Source of the DNA: Pseudomonas asplenii | GTDB taxonomy: Bacteria > Pseudomonadota > Gammaproteobacteria > Pseudomonadales > Pseudomonadaceae | DNA length: 64,000 bases | Direction of reading: 5' to 3' | Assembly: GCF_001293465.1 (NCBI RefSeq) | Contig: NZ_JSYZ01000014.1 | Span: forward strand, 186,001-250,000 | In this document: positions 1 through 8,560 of the stretch, one piece after another | Layout of the letters: every line of letters begins with the position of its first letter | Numbering within the stretch: the stretch's first letter is position 1 | The notes under the pieces: model-generated | Database searches by the model: none | What the model saw: the letters and a program-made list of their open reading frames with translations, nothing else | What the model was told of the DNA's origin: nothing | Translations under genes and position numbers: made by a program

Positions 1-94
1 GTACGGTCAGCACGGCGTGAATGGCCGCGATACTGCCCAGCGTGTGAATCAGCGCTATCAGATAGCCGAAGACATGAGGGCCAAAAAAATCCAT
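1..94 (-). CDS. cls: Cardiolipin synthase, N-terminal fragment cut by the window edge
   Basis: The first 31 codons of a minus-strand gene run off the left edge. The ATG is at 94. The peptide opens with MDFFGPHVFGYLIALIH and continues as a hydrophobic segment, which matches the membrane-anchored N-terminus I know from Pseudomonas cardiolipin synthases. Those enzymes condense two phosphatidylglycerols into cardiolipin at the inner membrane using two HKD motifs, which would lie outside this window. An AGGA-type ribosome site lies just upstream. The identification rests on N-terminal similarity only, so the name is probable rather than certain. Confidence 0.6.
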   Translation of the reverse strand, partial: MDFFGPHVFGYLIALIHTLGSIAAIHAVLTV

Positions 95-222
95 GAGGTC
101 CTGATCCTGAATCCGTACCGTCTAACAGACCATGTTCCGGCGCGATTGTCGCTATTTAATTCATCACGCAACCCAAGCATGATTCTGGCGTCTAAGCAGG
201 ACCTTTCTTCAGGAGCTATACG

Positions 223-738
223 ATGAACCTTCGTCTGCCGGGGCTGGCCCTCGCCTGTGCCTTCGTGATTCCCGTGGCCCAGGCGCAAGTGCTGCAGCCC
301 GGTCTGTGGGAACTGACCTCCAGCAATGTGCAGGTCGAGAACCAGTCGCTGGATGTGAACATGCTGCTGGGCGTGCTCAAGCAGAACACCACGCCGGAGC
401 AGCGTGCCGCCCTGGAAAAACAGGGCATCAACCTGGGCGGGCAGGGCGTGCGGGTGTGCCTGACGCCGCAGCAGGTGGCTTCCGAGGCGATTCCGCTGAC
501 CGATCCGCAGTCCGGCTGCCAGCAGCAGGTCACCGAACGCAAGGGGCCGGACTGGAAGTTCCGCTTCAGCTGTCCGAAGGCCCAGGGTGCGGGCACGGCG
601 CATTTTGTCAGTGATCGCGAGTTCACCACCAAGGTCAGCGGCACGTTCAATGCCACTGGTATCCAGCAGAATGGCAGCATGGACACCAAGGCGGTCTGGC
701 TGGGGCAGGATTGCGGGGCGGTGAAGCCGCGGTCCTGA
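223..738 (+). CDS. Secreted DUF3617 family protein
   Basis: A 171-residue protein with a clear Sec signal peptide (charged start, hydrophobic core, cleavage near VAQA-Q at about residue 21). The mature part opens with the QPGLWELTS pattern typical of DUF3617 proteins. It has two cysteines around residues 85-110 and two more near the C-terminus, which could form periplasmic disulfides. Function is unknown for the family. A ribosome site (AGGAGC) sits 7 bases before the ATG. It stands alone between the divergent cls start and a REP palindrome, with thrS converging on it. Confidence 0.8.
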   Translation: MNLRLPGLALACAFVIPVAQAQVLQPGLWELTSSNVQVENQSLDVNMLLGVLKQNTTPEQRAALEKQGINLGGQGVRVCLTPQQVASEAIPLTDPQSGCQQQVTERKGPDWKFRFSCPKAQGAGTAHFVSDREFTTKVSGTFNATGIQQNGSMDTKAVWLGQDCGAVKPRS

Positions 739-761
739 TGAAAGAGCGGCCTGCGGTGGGT

Positions 762-836
762 TGTAGGAGCGGGGCTTGCCCGCGAAGCTTTTGGCGACCT
801 TGAGGACGCATTCGCGGGCAAGCCTCGCTCCTACAG
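762..836. repeat. REP palindrome between DUF3617 gene and thrS
   Basis: Inverted repeat with arms GTAGGAGC..GGGCTTGCCCGCGA and its complement ending GCTCCTACA. It is the commonest Pseudomonas REP type and lies between two convergent genes, where it may also help stop transcription. Confidence 0.8.
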
Positions 837-850
837 GTAGAGGGGTGTCC

Positions 851-2743
851 TCAGGTGTCGAGGCGTTGCAGCAACGCCTCGACCGTCATCGTCCCCAGGT
901 CCTCTCCCGCCCGGCTGCGCACGCTGACCAGCCCCGCGGCCTTTTCCTTCTCGCCGACCACCAGCAGGTAGGGCACCTTCTGCAGGCTGTGTTCGCGAAT
1001 CTTGTAGCCGATCTTCTCGTTGCGCAGGTCCGCCACCGCTCGCCAGCCATGGGCCTTGAGCCGCTGGACGGTCTCCCGGGCATAGTCGGCCTGGCCCTCG
1101 CTGATGTTCAGCACCACCGCCTGGCAGGGCGAAAGCCACAGTGGCAGGGCACCGCTGTAGTGCTCGACAAGGATGCCGATGAAGCGCTCCAGCGAACCGA
1201 ACAGCGCCCGGTGCAGCATCACCGGCCGCTGGCGCTCGCCGTTCTCGTCGATGTAGCCGATATCGAAACGCTCCGGCAGGTTGAGGTCGACCTGCAGGGT
1301 CCCGCACTGCCAGTCGCGGCCGATGGCATCGCGTAGCACGAACTCCAGCTTCGGCCCGTAGAAGGCGCCTTCGCCGGGGTTGATCCGGTAGTCGATGCCC
1401 ATCCGGCCCAGGGCGCCGAGCAGCGCGCCTTCCAGCCGGTCCCAGGTCTCGTCGCTGCCGATGCGGTTGAGCGGGCGGGTGGAGAGTTTCACCAGCACGT
1501 CGCTGAAGCCGAACTCGCGGTAGATATCGAACACCAGGGCGATCGCCGTTTCGCACTCATCCTGCATCTGCTCCGGGGTGCAGAAAATGTGCGCATCGTC
1601 CTGGGTGAAGTGGCGCACGCGCAACAGCCCGTGCAGGGCGCCGGACGGCTCGTAGCGATGGACCTTGCCGAACTCGGCGATGCGCAATGGCAGGTCGCGA
1701 TAGCTCTTGAGGCCATGGCCGAAGATCGACACCGCGCCCGGGCAGTTCATCGGTTTGAGGGCGAACACCCGCTCGTCCTCGGTGCTGGTGGTGAACATGT
1801 GGTCGCGGTAGTTCTGCCAGTGCCCGGAGGTTTCCCACAGGCCGCGGTCCATCACGTCCGGGGTGTTCACCTCGACGTAGCCGGCCTGCTCCTGGCGCTG
1901 GCGCATGTAGCCGATCAGTTGCTGGAACAGCGTCCAGCCCTTGGCATGCCAGAACACCGAACCCGGTGCGCACTCGTCGAAGTGAAACAGGTCCAGTTGC
2001 GCGCCGAGCTTGCGATGATCGCGCTTGCCGGCTTCTTCCAGGCGGGTGAGGTAGGCCTTGAGGTCCCGGGCGTTGGCCCAGCAGGTGCCGTAGATCCGCT
2101 GCAGCGGGGCGTTGTTGGCGTCGCCGCGCCAGTAGGCCCCGGCCACCTTGGTCAGTTTGAACGCCTGCAGGATGCCGGTCGACGGCACGTGCGGGCCGCG
2201 GCACAGGTCCTCGAAATCGCCCTGGCGGTACAGCGACAAGGTTTCGTCTTCGGGGATGGCACGGATCAGCTCGGCCTTGTAGTGCTCGCCCAGGTTCTCG
2301 AAATATTCGATGGCTTCGTCACGCGGCAGGGTACGACGACGTACCGAATGATTGGTCGCGGCCAGGGCCTGCATCCGCTCCTCGATCAGTTCCAGGTCCT
2401 GGGGCGTGAAGGGGCGTTCGTAGGCGAAGTCGTAGAAGAAGCCGTTCTCGATCACCGGGCCGATGGTGACCTGGGCCGAGGGGTAGAGCTGCTTGACCGC
2501 CATGGCCAGCAGGTGCGCGCAGGAATGACGGAGGATCTGCAGGCCTTCGTCGTCGCGCGGGGTGACGATGCTCACTGCCGCGTCCTGCTCGATGAGGGTG
2601 TCGCAGTCGACCAGCACGCCGTCGATCCGCCCGGCCACCGCTGCCCGGGCCAGGCCGACGCCGATGCTGGCGGCCACTTCGAAGACCGACAGCGGCTGGT
2701 CGTACTCGCGTTGCGAGCCATCGGGGAGGGTGATGCGGATCAT
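851..2743 (-). CDS. thrS: Threonine-tRNA ligase, Zur-operon copy
   Basis: A 630-residue class II threonyl-tRNA synthetase that charges tRNA-Thr in the cytoplasm. It shows the N-terminal TGS domain (about 1-60), the second editing/SAD region, the catalytic core with the MNCPG, HRYEPSG and MLHRA motifs, and a C-terminal anticodon-binding domain. The Cys and two His residues that hold the catalytic zinc are all present. The start at 2743 is chosen because the peptide begins MIRITLPDG, the normal TGS opening; a longer frame upstream has no homology. It is the last gene of the operon behind the Zur box at 8461. Position and operon suggest a second copy induced in zinc starvation, with the main thrS elsewhere, but that copy is not in the window. 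Confidence 0.85.
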   Translation of the reverse strand: MIRITLPDGSQREYDQPLSVFEVAASIGVGLARAAVAGRIDGVLVDCDTLIEQDAAVSIVTPRDDEGLQILRHSCAHLLAMAVKQLYPSAQVTIGPVIENGFFYDFAYERPFTPQDLELIEERMQALAATNHSVRRRTLPRDEAIEYFENLGEHYKAELIRAIPEDETLSLYRQGDFEDLCRGPHVPSTGILQAFKLTKVAGAYWRGDANNAPLQRIYGTCWANARDLKAYLTRLEEAGKRDHRKLGAQLDLFHFDECAPGSVFWHAKGWTLFQQLIGYMRQRQEQAGYVEVNTPDVMDRGLWETSGHWQNYRDHMFTTSTEDERVFALKPMNCPGAVSIFGHGLKSYRDLPLRIAEFGKVHRYEPSGALHGLLRVRHFTQDDAHIFCTPEQMQDECETAIALVFDIYREFGFSDVLVKLSTRPLNRIGSDETWDRLEGALLGALGRMGIDYRINPGEGAFYGPKLEFVLRDAIGRDWQCGTLQVDLNLPERFDIGYIDENGERQRPVMLHRALFGSLERFIGILVEHYSGALPLWLSPCQAVVLNISEGQADYARETVQRLKAHGWRAVADLRNEKIGYKIREHSLQKVPYLLVVGEKEKAAGLVSVRSRAGEDLGTMTVEALLQRLDT

Positions 2744-2774
2744 TGCTGGGGGCCTCGGTCGATCTGGAAGGGTA

Positions 2775-4112
2775 TTAGCGGAGAAACTGCAGGGGCAGGC
2801 CCTGACAGCCGTCATGAAGTCGGCCGGCATGCCAGGCGACCTGCCCGGAAACCACGGTGGTGTGCACGTGGTGGCGGAAGCTGTGCTCGATGAAGGGAGT
2901 CCAGCCACATTCGTAGAGGATCGGTTCACCGGCGACCGGCCGCGGCTGCGGCTGGCGATTGAGCAGCACCAGGTCGGCCCAGTAGCCTTCGCGCAGGTAG
3001 CCGCGCTCGGCGATGGCGAACAGGTCGGCGACCCGGTGGCTGGTTTTGTCCACCAGGGTGGTCAGTGGCAGCACCTTGTCCGCCACCAGTTCCATCAGCG
3101 CCGGCAGAGCGTGCTGCACCAGCGGCAGGCCGGAGGGCGCTTCCTCGTAGGGCCGCTGCTTTTCTTCCCAGGTGTGCGGCGCGTGATCGCTGCCGATCAC
3201 GTCCAGGCGGTTGCTCAACAGCGCCTTGCGCAAGGCATCGCGGTCCGACTGCTGCTTGATCGCCGGGTTGCACTTGATCCGGTTACCCAGGCGCGGGTAG
3301 TCGCGATCGTCGAACAGCAGGTGATGCAGGCAGACTTCGGCGGTGATGAGCTTCTCGCCCAGCGGCTTGTTCTCGAACAGTTCCAGTTCGCGCTCGGTGG
3401 TCAGGTGCAGCACGTGCAGGCGGGTGCCGTGCTTCCTGGCCAGTTCCACCGCCAGCGACGAGGAGCGGTAGCAGGCATCGGCATTGCGGATCAGCGGGTG
3501 GGCGGCCGGCGGGATCATGCCGCCCAGCAGTTCCTTGAGGTTCTTCAGGCGCGTGTCGACGGTCGGCGTGTGTTCGCAATGGGCCAGCAGAAGGGTCGGT
3601 ACCTCGGCGAACAGCCGTTCGAGGATGTGCGGGTCATCCACCAGCAGGTTGCCGGTGGACGCGCCCATGAACACCTTGACCCCGGCGACCTGGCGCGGGT
3701 CGAGGGCCGCCACGGTGTCGAGGTTGTCGTGGCTGACGCCGAAGTGGAAGCCGTAGTTGGCCACCGAGGCGTTCGCCGCCCGGCGCTGCTTGTCGGCGAG
3801 GGCGTCGAGGGTCAGGGTCGCCGGGCGGGTGTTGGGCATGTCCATGTAGCTGGTGATGCCGCCGGCCACCGCCGCCCGCGATTCGCTGTAAATGGTGCCC
3901 TTGGCCGGTGCTCCCGGGTCGCGGAAGTGCACCTGGTCGTCGATCATCCCCGGCAGCAGCCAGTCACCATTCGCGTCGATTTCCACGTCGGCGCTGGCGT
4001 TGCCGATCTCGGCGGCGATGGAGTCGATGCGGCCGTTGATCACCCGGACATCGGCGTCGAACTGACGGCCCTCGTTGACCACGCGGGCATTGCGGATCAG
4101 CAGGCTGCTCAT
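2775..4112 (-). CDS. pyrC: Dihydroorotase-like protein (PyrC paralogue) with altered metal motif
   Basis: A 445-residue amidohydrolase of the class I dihydroorotase family, which cyclises carbamoyl-aspartate in pyrimidine synthesis. The usual HxH metal motif reads DDQVHFRDPG (residues 58-67), so the first His is Gln60. The other metal-site residues remain: a Lys in VKVFMG, His in LLAHCEH, His in LHVLHL and Asp in IGSDHAPHTW. It starts 3 bases after the carbonic anhydrase stop and is followed by thrS. Family knowledge says Zur-controlled PyrC paralogues stand in for the zinc enzyme. Whether this one is active with fewer or other metals cannot be read from sequence. Confidence 0.83.
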   Translation of the reverse strand: MSSLLIRNARVVNEGRQFDADVRVINGRIDSIAAEIGNASADVEIDANGDWLLPGMIDDQVHFRDPGAPAKGTIYSESRAAVAGGITSYMDMPNTRPATLTLDALADKQRRAANASVANYGFHFGVSHDNLDTVAALDPRQVAGVKVFMGASTGNLLVDDPHILERLFAEVPTLLLAHCEHTPTVDTRLKNLKELLGGMIPPAAHPLIRNADACYRSSSLAVELARKHGTRLHVLHLTTERELELFENKPLGEKLITAEVCLHHLLFDDRDYPRLGNRIKCNPAIKQQSDRDALRKALLSNRLDVIGSDHAPHTWEEKQRPYEEAPSGLPLVQHALPALMELVADKVLPLTTLVDKTSHRVADLFAIAERGYLREGYWADLVLLNRQPQPRPVAGEPILYECGWTPFIEHSFRHHVHTTVVSGQVAWHAGRLHDGCQGLPLQFLR

Positions 4113-4114
4113 GC

Positions 4115-4675
4115 TCAGAACTCGTTCTGCAGGGCCTTGTAGCCCCGGACCAGGTCGACGTTGGTGCGCGCCACGTCCTCGGAGAACTCCGAGGCGCTGA
4201 CGCTGACCGGTGGGAACTGCGACAGGTCGGTATGGGGGCCGATGCGGGTGGTGGAGGGCACGTAGAAGCCGGGTGGCAGGTCGCGGCCGTCGACCACCGA
4301 GTTGTGTCGGACCACGCTGCCGTCGCCGACCGCGCAGTTGAACAGCACGCTGTTGAAGCCGATGAATACCCGGTTGCCGACCGTGCAGGGGCCGTGGACG
4401 ATCGAGCGGTGGGCGATGGAACTGAACTCGCCGATGGTCACCGCCGCGCCGGACTTGGAGTGGATCACCACGCCGTCCTGGATGTTGGAGTTGGCGCCGA
4501 TGATGATCGGGTCCATCTCGCCGTGTTCGTTGACTTCATCGGCGCGGATCACCGCGTAGGGGCCGACGAAGACGTTGTCACCGATCACCACCTTGCCGCA
4601 GATGATCGCGGTCTTGTCCACGTAGGCGGATTCGGCGATCACCGGCAGGTCGCCGGAAGGGTTCTTGCGGATCAT
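4115..4675 (-). CDS. Gamma-class carbonic anhydrase family protein
   Basis: A 186-residue left-handed beta-helix protein built of hexapeptide repeats such as IIGANS, VTIGEF and VGNRVF. The three His ligands of the gamma carbonic anhydrase metal site are present (VVIHSKS, IAHRSIVHG). Such enzymes hydrate CO2 with Zn, Fe or Co. The start at 4675 overlaps the hisI stop in an ATGA arrangement; a longer frame to 5014 runs antiparallel through hisI in the wrong phase and is discarded. It is the sixth gene of the Zur-box operon, where a gamma enzyme able to use iron could replace zinc-only beta carbonic anhydrases (inference). Confidence 0.85.
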   Translation of the reverse strand: MIRKNPSGDLPVIAESAYVDKTAIICGKVVIGDNVFVGPYAVIRADEVNEHGEMDPIIIGANSNIQDGVVIHSKSGAAVTIGEFSSIAHRSIVHGPCTVGNRVFIGFNSVLFNCAVGDGSVVRHNSVVDGRDLPPGFYVPSTTRIGPHTDLSQFPPVSVSASEFSEDVARTNVDLVRGYKALQNEF

Positions 4676-5106
4676 GGGGAGGTCTCCTGAGGGGCGCTGA
4701 TGATCTCCACCGCGCCGTCGCGGATGGCGTTGTAGAAACAGTTGGGACGGCCGGTATGGCAGGCCGGGCCCTGTTGCTCGACCCGCAGCAGGACCGCATC
4801 GCCGTCGCAGTCGAGGCGGGCCTCGACCAGGCGCTGGCGGTGCCCGGAGCTTTCGCCCTTGCGCCACAACTGCTGGCGCGAGCGCGACCAGTAGCAGACC
4901 TGGCCGCGTTCGAGGGTTTCGGCCAGGGCCTGGCGGTTCATCCAGGCCAGCATCAGCACTTCGCCCGTGTCGTGTTGCTGGGCGATGGCGGCGATCAGGC
5001 CGTCGGCGTTCCACGGCAGGGCGTCGAGCACGGCCGTGAGGGGCCAGCGGCTGCCCGCGGCGGCGCGCTCCAGAGCGAGCATCGACAGGGGCGGCCGGGC
5101 GGTCAC
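4672..5106 (-). CDS. hisI: Phosphoribosyl-AMP cyclohydrolase paralogue
   Basis: A 144-residue HisI-type enzyme (third step of histidine synthesis, opening the adenine ring of PR-AMP). The family block VLMLAWMN, the CYWSRSR segment, DCDGDA and the Cys motif PACHTGR..CFYN are intact, so the three zinc-binding cysteines are kept. It overlaps both neighbours by 4 bases, showing tight translational coupling in the zinc operon. It has a longer N-terminus than the usual HisI of about 110-130 residues. A second hisI within a Zur operon is known from other proteobacteria. Confidence 0.85.
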   Translation of the reverse strand: MTARPPLSMLALERAAAGSRWPLTAVLDALPWNADGLIAAIAQQHDTGEVLMLAWMNRQALAETLERGQVCYWSRSRQQLWRKGESSGHRQRLVEARLDCDGDAVLLRVEQQGPACHTGRPNCFYNAIRDGAVEIISAPQETSP

Positions 5107-5990
5107 TTGCTCAGTGCCGCGTGCAGGGTGTTCATGTTGTATTCGAACAGGCCAATGAAGGTGCTGGCCGGGCCTTCGGCGGCGAGGGCGTCGGAGTACA
5201 GGGTGCCGCCGATCTTCGCGCCGCTTTCGTCGGCGATCTGCTTGAGCAGGCGGGCGTCCTTGATGTTCTCCATGAATACCGCGGTGACCTTGTCCTTGCG
5301 GATCTGCCGGATCAGCTCGGCAACTTCGGCGGCCGACGGCTCACGCTCGGTGGATAGGCCCTGGGGCGCCATGAACTGGATGCCATAGGCCTGGCCGAGG
5401 TAGCCGAAGGCGTCATGGGAGGTGACGATGCGGCGGTTGCCGGCCGGCAGGTTGCCGAGCTTGACCTTGGCCTGGGCCAGCAGGCGATAGATCTGCTTCA
5501 GGTACGCCTGGCTGTTGCGGGTGTAGTCGTCCTTGTGCGCGGGGTCGACCTGGATCAGCGCCTTGGTGATGTTGTTCACGTACAGCTCGACGTTCGCCAG
5601 GTTGTGCCAGGCATGCGGGTCGGGCACGGTCTGGCCGTCCTCTTCCATGGTGTGCGAGAGCACGCCCTTGCTGGCGGTGACCACCGGGGCCTTGGTCTCG
5701 GTGCTGGTCACCAGGCGGTCAAGCCAGGGTTCGAACTCCAGGCCGTTCTTGACGATCAGTTTGGCCTTGAGCAGCGCCTGGGCATCATCCGGGGTCGGCT
5801 CGTAGGTGTGGGCGTCGGCGTCCGGGCCGACCATCGCGGAAACCTGGATATGGTCGCCGCCGATCTGCTGGGTGATGTCCCGCAGGATACTGAAGCTGGC
5901 GACCACCGGCAGCTTCTCCGCCGCCTGGGCGCTGGACAACTGCAACGACAGGGCCAGCACGGAGCTGAACAGAACGAGTAACGCACGCAT
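5103..5990 (-). CDS. Metal ABC transporter substrate-binding protein (cluster A-I, zinc-type)
   Basis: A 295-residue periplasmic protein with a signal peptide (cleavage near AQA-AEK, about residue 24). It has the metal ligands of the ZnuA/TroA fold: His in DADAHTYEP, His in DPHAWHN, His in TSHDAFGY and Asp in LYSDAL. It lacks the long His/Asp-rich loop of classical ZnuA, so it resembles a second zinc or manganese system. The ATG at 5990 has a GAGGTG ribosome site; the frame extends to 6005 without support. It lies 11 bases after the permease gene. The Zur-box operon makes zinc the likely substrate. Confidence 0.85.
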   Translation of the reverse strand: MRALLVLFSSVLALSLQLSSAQAAEKLPVVASFSILRDITQQIGGDHIQVSAMVGPDADAHTYEPTPDDAQALLKAKLIVKNGLEFEPWLDRLVTSTETKAPVVTASKGVLSHTMEEDGQTVPDPHAWHNLANVELYVNNITKALIQVDPAHKDDYTRNSQAYLKQIYRLLAQAKVKLGNLPAGNRRIVTSHDAFGYLGQAYGIQFMAPQGLSTEREPSAAEVAELIRQIRKDKVTAVFMENIKDARLLKQIADESGAKIGGTLYSDALAAEGPASTFIGLFEYNMNTLHAALSK

Positions 5991-6001
5991 CGGGTGACAC
6001 C

Positions 6002-6868
6002 TCATTGGGATGGCAGGGGTGGTCGGCGCAGCAGACCGTGCACCGGACCGAAGACCACGGAGAACAGGTACAGGCAGCCGGCGACCAGCACGATGGCCGG
6101 GCCGCTGGGTTGCGAGCAGTAGAACGACAGCAGCAGGCCGGCGGCGACCGAGACGCAGCCGAGCAGCGCGGCGATCAGCATCAGCACTGGCAGGCGACGG
6201 CTCCAGAAGCGCGAGGCGATCGCCGGCAGCATCATCAGGCCGACCACCATCAGGGCGCCGATGGCCTGGAAACCGATCACCAGGTTGAGCACCACCAGGG
6301 TCAGGAACACACCGTGGGCCAGCGGGCCGAGGCGGCTGACGGTCTGCAGGAACAGCGGGTCGAGGGTGTCGAGCATCAGCGGCCGGTAGATCGCCGCCAG
6401 CAGCACCAGGCTGATGCCGCAGACCCAGAGCATGCCGGTGAGGGTCGGCCCGTCCACCGCCAGTGCCGAGCCGAACAGCAGGTGCAAGAGGTCCAGGCGC
6501 TTGCCGGCGATGCCGAGCAGCAGCACGCCACTGGCCAGCGAGATCGGATAGATCGCCGCCAGGCTGGCGTCTTCGCGCAGGCCGGTGCGCCGGGTGATCC
6601 AGGCCGACAGGCCGGCCATGCCCATGCCCGCACCGAGGCCGCCGAGGGTCAGTGCCGGCAGGCTCAGGCCGGCGATCCAGAAGCCGACGGCGGCGCCGGG
6701 CAGGATGCCGTGGGCCACCGCGTCACCGATCAGGCTCATGCGTCGCAGGATCAGGAACACCCCCAGCGGCGCGGTGCTGCAGGCCAGGACCAGGCCGCCG
6801 AGCAGGGCCCGGCGCATGAACACGAAATCGTGGAACGGCTGCCACAGGTGCTGGGCGAACATCAGCAT
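6002..6868 (-). CDS. Metal ABC transporter permease (ABC-3 family)
   Basis: A 288-residue integral membrane protein with about eight hydrophobic segments and the ABC-3 family region GDAVAHGILPGAA near residue 50, which contacts the ATPase. It forms the inner-membrane channel for the substrate-binding protein encoded just downstream and the ATPase just upstream. The start shares one base with the ATPase stop (TGATG), so translation is coupled. Confidence 0.87.
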   Translation of the reverse strand: MLMFAQHLWQPFHDFVFMRRALLGGLVLACSTAPLGVFLILRRMSLIGDAVAHGILPGAAVGFWIAGLSLPALTLGGLGAGMGMAGLSAWITRRTGLREDASLAAIYPISLASGVLLLGIAGKRLDLLHLLFGSALAVDGPTLTGMLWVCGISLVLLAAIYRPLMLDTLDPLFLQTVSRLGPLAHGVFLTLVVLNLVIGFQAIGALMVVGLMMLPAIASRFWSRRLPVLMLIAALLGCVSVAAGLLLSFYCSQPSGPAIVLVAGCLYLFSVVFGPVHGLLRRPPLPSQ

Positions 6869-7536
6869 CAGGCCACCTGTGTGATCGGTTGTTGCACGAT
6901 CAGCTCGCGACTCGGGGCCAGTACGCAGCCGCTGTGCTTGATGCGCAAGGCGTCGGGGATGTGCTGGCGCACGGCGGCGAGGTCATGGCAGACCACTACC
7001 AGCGTACGCCCCGCCGCGTGCCAGGCGTGGATGTGTTTCCACAGCAGTGCCTGGCCTTCCTCGTCGAGGGCGGCGTGGGGTTCGTCGAGCAACAGCAGCG
7101 GCGCTTCGGCCAGGCTCAGGCGGGCCAGAAGAGCGCGTTGCAACTGGCCGCCGGACAAGGCCATCAGCGGCCGCTGTTCCAGGCCTTCGAGGTCCCAGTC
7201 GGCGATCACCGCCTGCAGGCGTTCGTTGCGTTGCTGCGGGCTCAGCTTGATGCCCCACAGGCCGGCGACCACCAGTTCCTGCAGGTTGATCGGGAACTGC
7301 CGGTCGAGGTGCTGCTGTTGCGGCAGGAACGACAGGCCTCTGCGGCGTGGAACATCCAACTGCACCTTGCCGGCCAGGGGCTTCTGCAAACCGGCGAAGA
7401 CTTTCAGCAGGCTGCTCTTGCCGGTGCCGTTGGCACCGATGACCGCGGTGAGGCTACCGGCGGCCAGTTCGAAATCCACCGCGGGGGTCAGTGGCTGGCC
7501 GGGTGGGCCCCAGCGCAGGCCTTGGCAGCGGATCAT
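6868..7536 (-). CDS. Metal ABC transporter ATP-binding protein
   Basis: A 222-residue ABC ATPase with Walker A GANGTGKS (residues 34-41), Q-loop, signature LSGGQLQRA and Walker B LLLLDEP. It powers import by the permease and binding protein of the same operon. The ATG at 7536 overlaps the folE2 stop (ATGA). An in-frame ATG at 7554 would only add six residues inside folE2 and is less likely. Confidence 0.87.
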   Translation of the reverse strand: MIRCQGLRWGPPGQPLTPAVDFELAAGSLTAVIGANGTGKSSLLKVFAGLQKPLAGKVQLDVPRRRGLSFLPQQQHLDRQFPINLQELVVAGLWGIKLSPQQRNERLQAVIADWDLEGLEQRPLMALSGGQLQRALLARLSLAEAPLLLLDEPHAALDEEGQALLWKHIHAWHAAGRTLVVVCHDLAAVRQHIPDALRIKHSGCVLAPSRELIVQQPITQVA

Positions 7537-8429
7537 GCCGACCTCCAGTTCCACCCGCTCTCGGCCACGGCGTCGTGGGCGTGCAGGCTTTCAGCGTGAA
7601 CCACCCGCAGGTGGAAACCCTGCACCGCGTCTGCACGCTTGAGCGCCAGGTTCAGGCGGCGTGCCGCGTCTTCGCAGAACATCAGGTTCTGCCCATTGGC
7701 GAGGGCGAAGGCCTGCTCGTCGGCGCGCTTCACCGCAGTCTGCACGGCGGTGCCCAGTGAGGCCTCGGCATCGTTGATCAGGGCTTCGAAGGGAAACCGA
7801 TACGTTTTTTCATCAAGTCGGATTTGCAGGTGTGCAATGCTGCGCTGGCTATGGGGTGTGGCGACGATGCCTTGGGTACTGCCGAGCCAGTTGAGGACCT
7901 TGCCGTGTTCCAGCGGCTGGTTGGCGAAGTCCTGGTTGAACTGTTGCTGGATCAGTTGTCGGGCGAGGGCGGCCGAGCAGGGGCAGGTGGAAGAGTAGGC
8001 CACGTCAATTTTCAGTTCCACGTGGAACACTCCGCTTTTCAGCTCGGCTAACACACTGACGGGATAGGCTTTCCAGCCGGCCAGCGGGCTGACCAGCGCC
8101 GGGCGCTTGAGCAGCAGATCGGTGTGGATGCGCAGGTAGGCGTTACTGGACAGCCCGTCATGGCTGTCGAGGAATTGCTGCAGCACCGCGTGGACCCGTG
8201 CCGGTGTCAGTTCTTCCTGTTGCAGGCGCTCCAGGGCCAGGTACAGCCGGGACATGTGAATACCCCGCGCTTCGCCGTCATCGAGGCTGACGCCGGCGTC
8301 GGCGCTGGCGCTGAGGCGTTGGCCGTCGAGGGTGATGGGCAGAGCAATGCCGCACATGCCCACCCACTCAAGGGGCAGGGCTTGCCGGGATGACTGCGCG
8401 GCGATATCCGGCAGCGTCAACGCATTCAT
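7533..8429 (-). CDS. folE2: GTP cyclohydrolase FolE2 (type IB)
   Basis: A 298-residue COG1469 enzyme that makes dihydroneopterin triphosphate from GTP, the first step of folate synthesis. The family segment SSTCPCSAALA with the catalytic Cys is visible near residue 150, and SQRSIAHLQIR matches the conserved His region. FolE2 works with metals other than zinc and replaces zinc-dependent FolE when zinc is scarce. The start at 8429 (MNALTLPD) is preferred over 8441 because it gives the common N-terminus. As first gene of the operon, it lies 31 bases downstream of the Zur palindrome at 8461-8475. Confidence 0.88.
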   Translation of the reverse strand: MNALTLPDIAAQSSRQALPLEWVGMCGIALPITLDGQRLSASADAGVSLDDGEARGIHMSRLYLALERLQQEELTPARVHAVLQQFLDSHDGLSSNAYLRIHTDLLLKRPALVSPLAGWKAYPVSVLAELKSGVFHVELKIDVAYSSTCPCSAALARQLIQQQFNQDFANQPLEHGKVLNWLGSTQGIVATPHSQRSIAHLQIRLDEKTYRFPFEALINDAEASLGTAVQTAVKRADEQAFALANGQNLMFCEDAARRLNLALKRADAVQGFHLRVVHAESLHAHDAVAESGWNWRSA

Positions 8430-8460
8430 GAGCAGGTCCATCGTTGGAAATAAAATGTCA

Positions 8461-8475
8461 TGTTATATTATAACA
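8461..8475. promoter_or_regulatory. Zur box between folE2 operon and amidase gene
   Basis: TGTTATATTATAACA is a 7+1+7 dyad matching the Pseudomonas Zur consensus GTTATA-N-TATAAC. It sits between the divergent folE2 operon and the amidase gene, so one site could control both. It is the exact reverse complement of the site at 10254. Confidence 0.85.
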
Positions 8476-8560
8476 ATTGATTCGACGATGCCTTTTTTCG
8501 CCAGGGCTCTACACAGCCATATCGAGCAGGGACGCTCCCTCAATTTGTGGTTATCGGTTC

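Noticed and set aside
1589..2893. 434-codon plus-strand ORF opposite thrS
   Set aside because: Antisense shadow of thrS; the protein sequence shows no family pattern and thrS motifs are intact.
4676..5014. N-terminal extension of the carbonic anhydrase to 5014
   Set aside because: The extension is an out-of-phase reading of hisI; the ATG at 4675 has the natural ATGA overlap.
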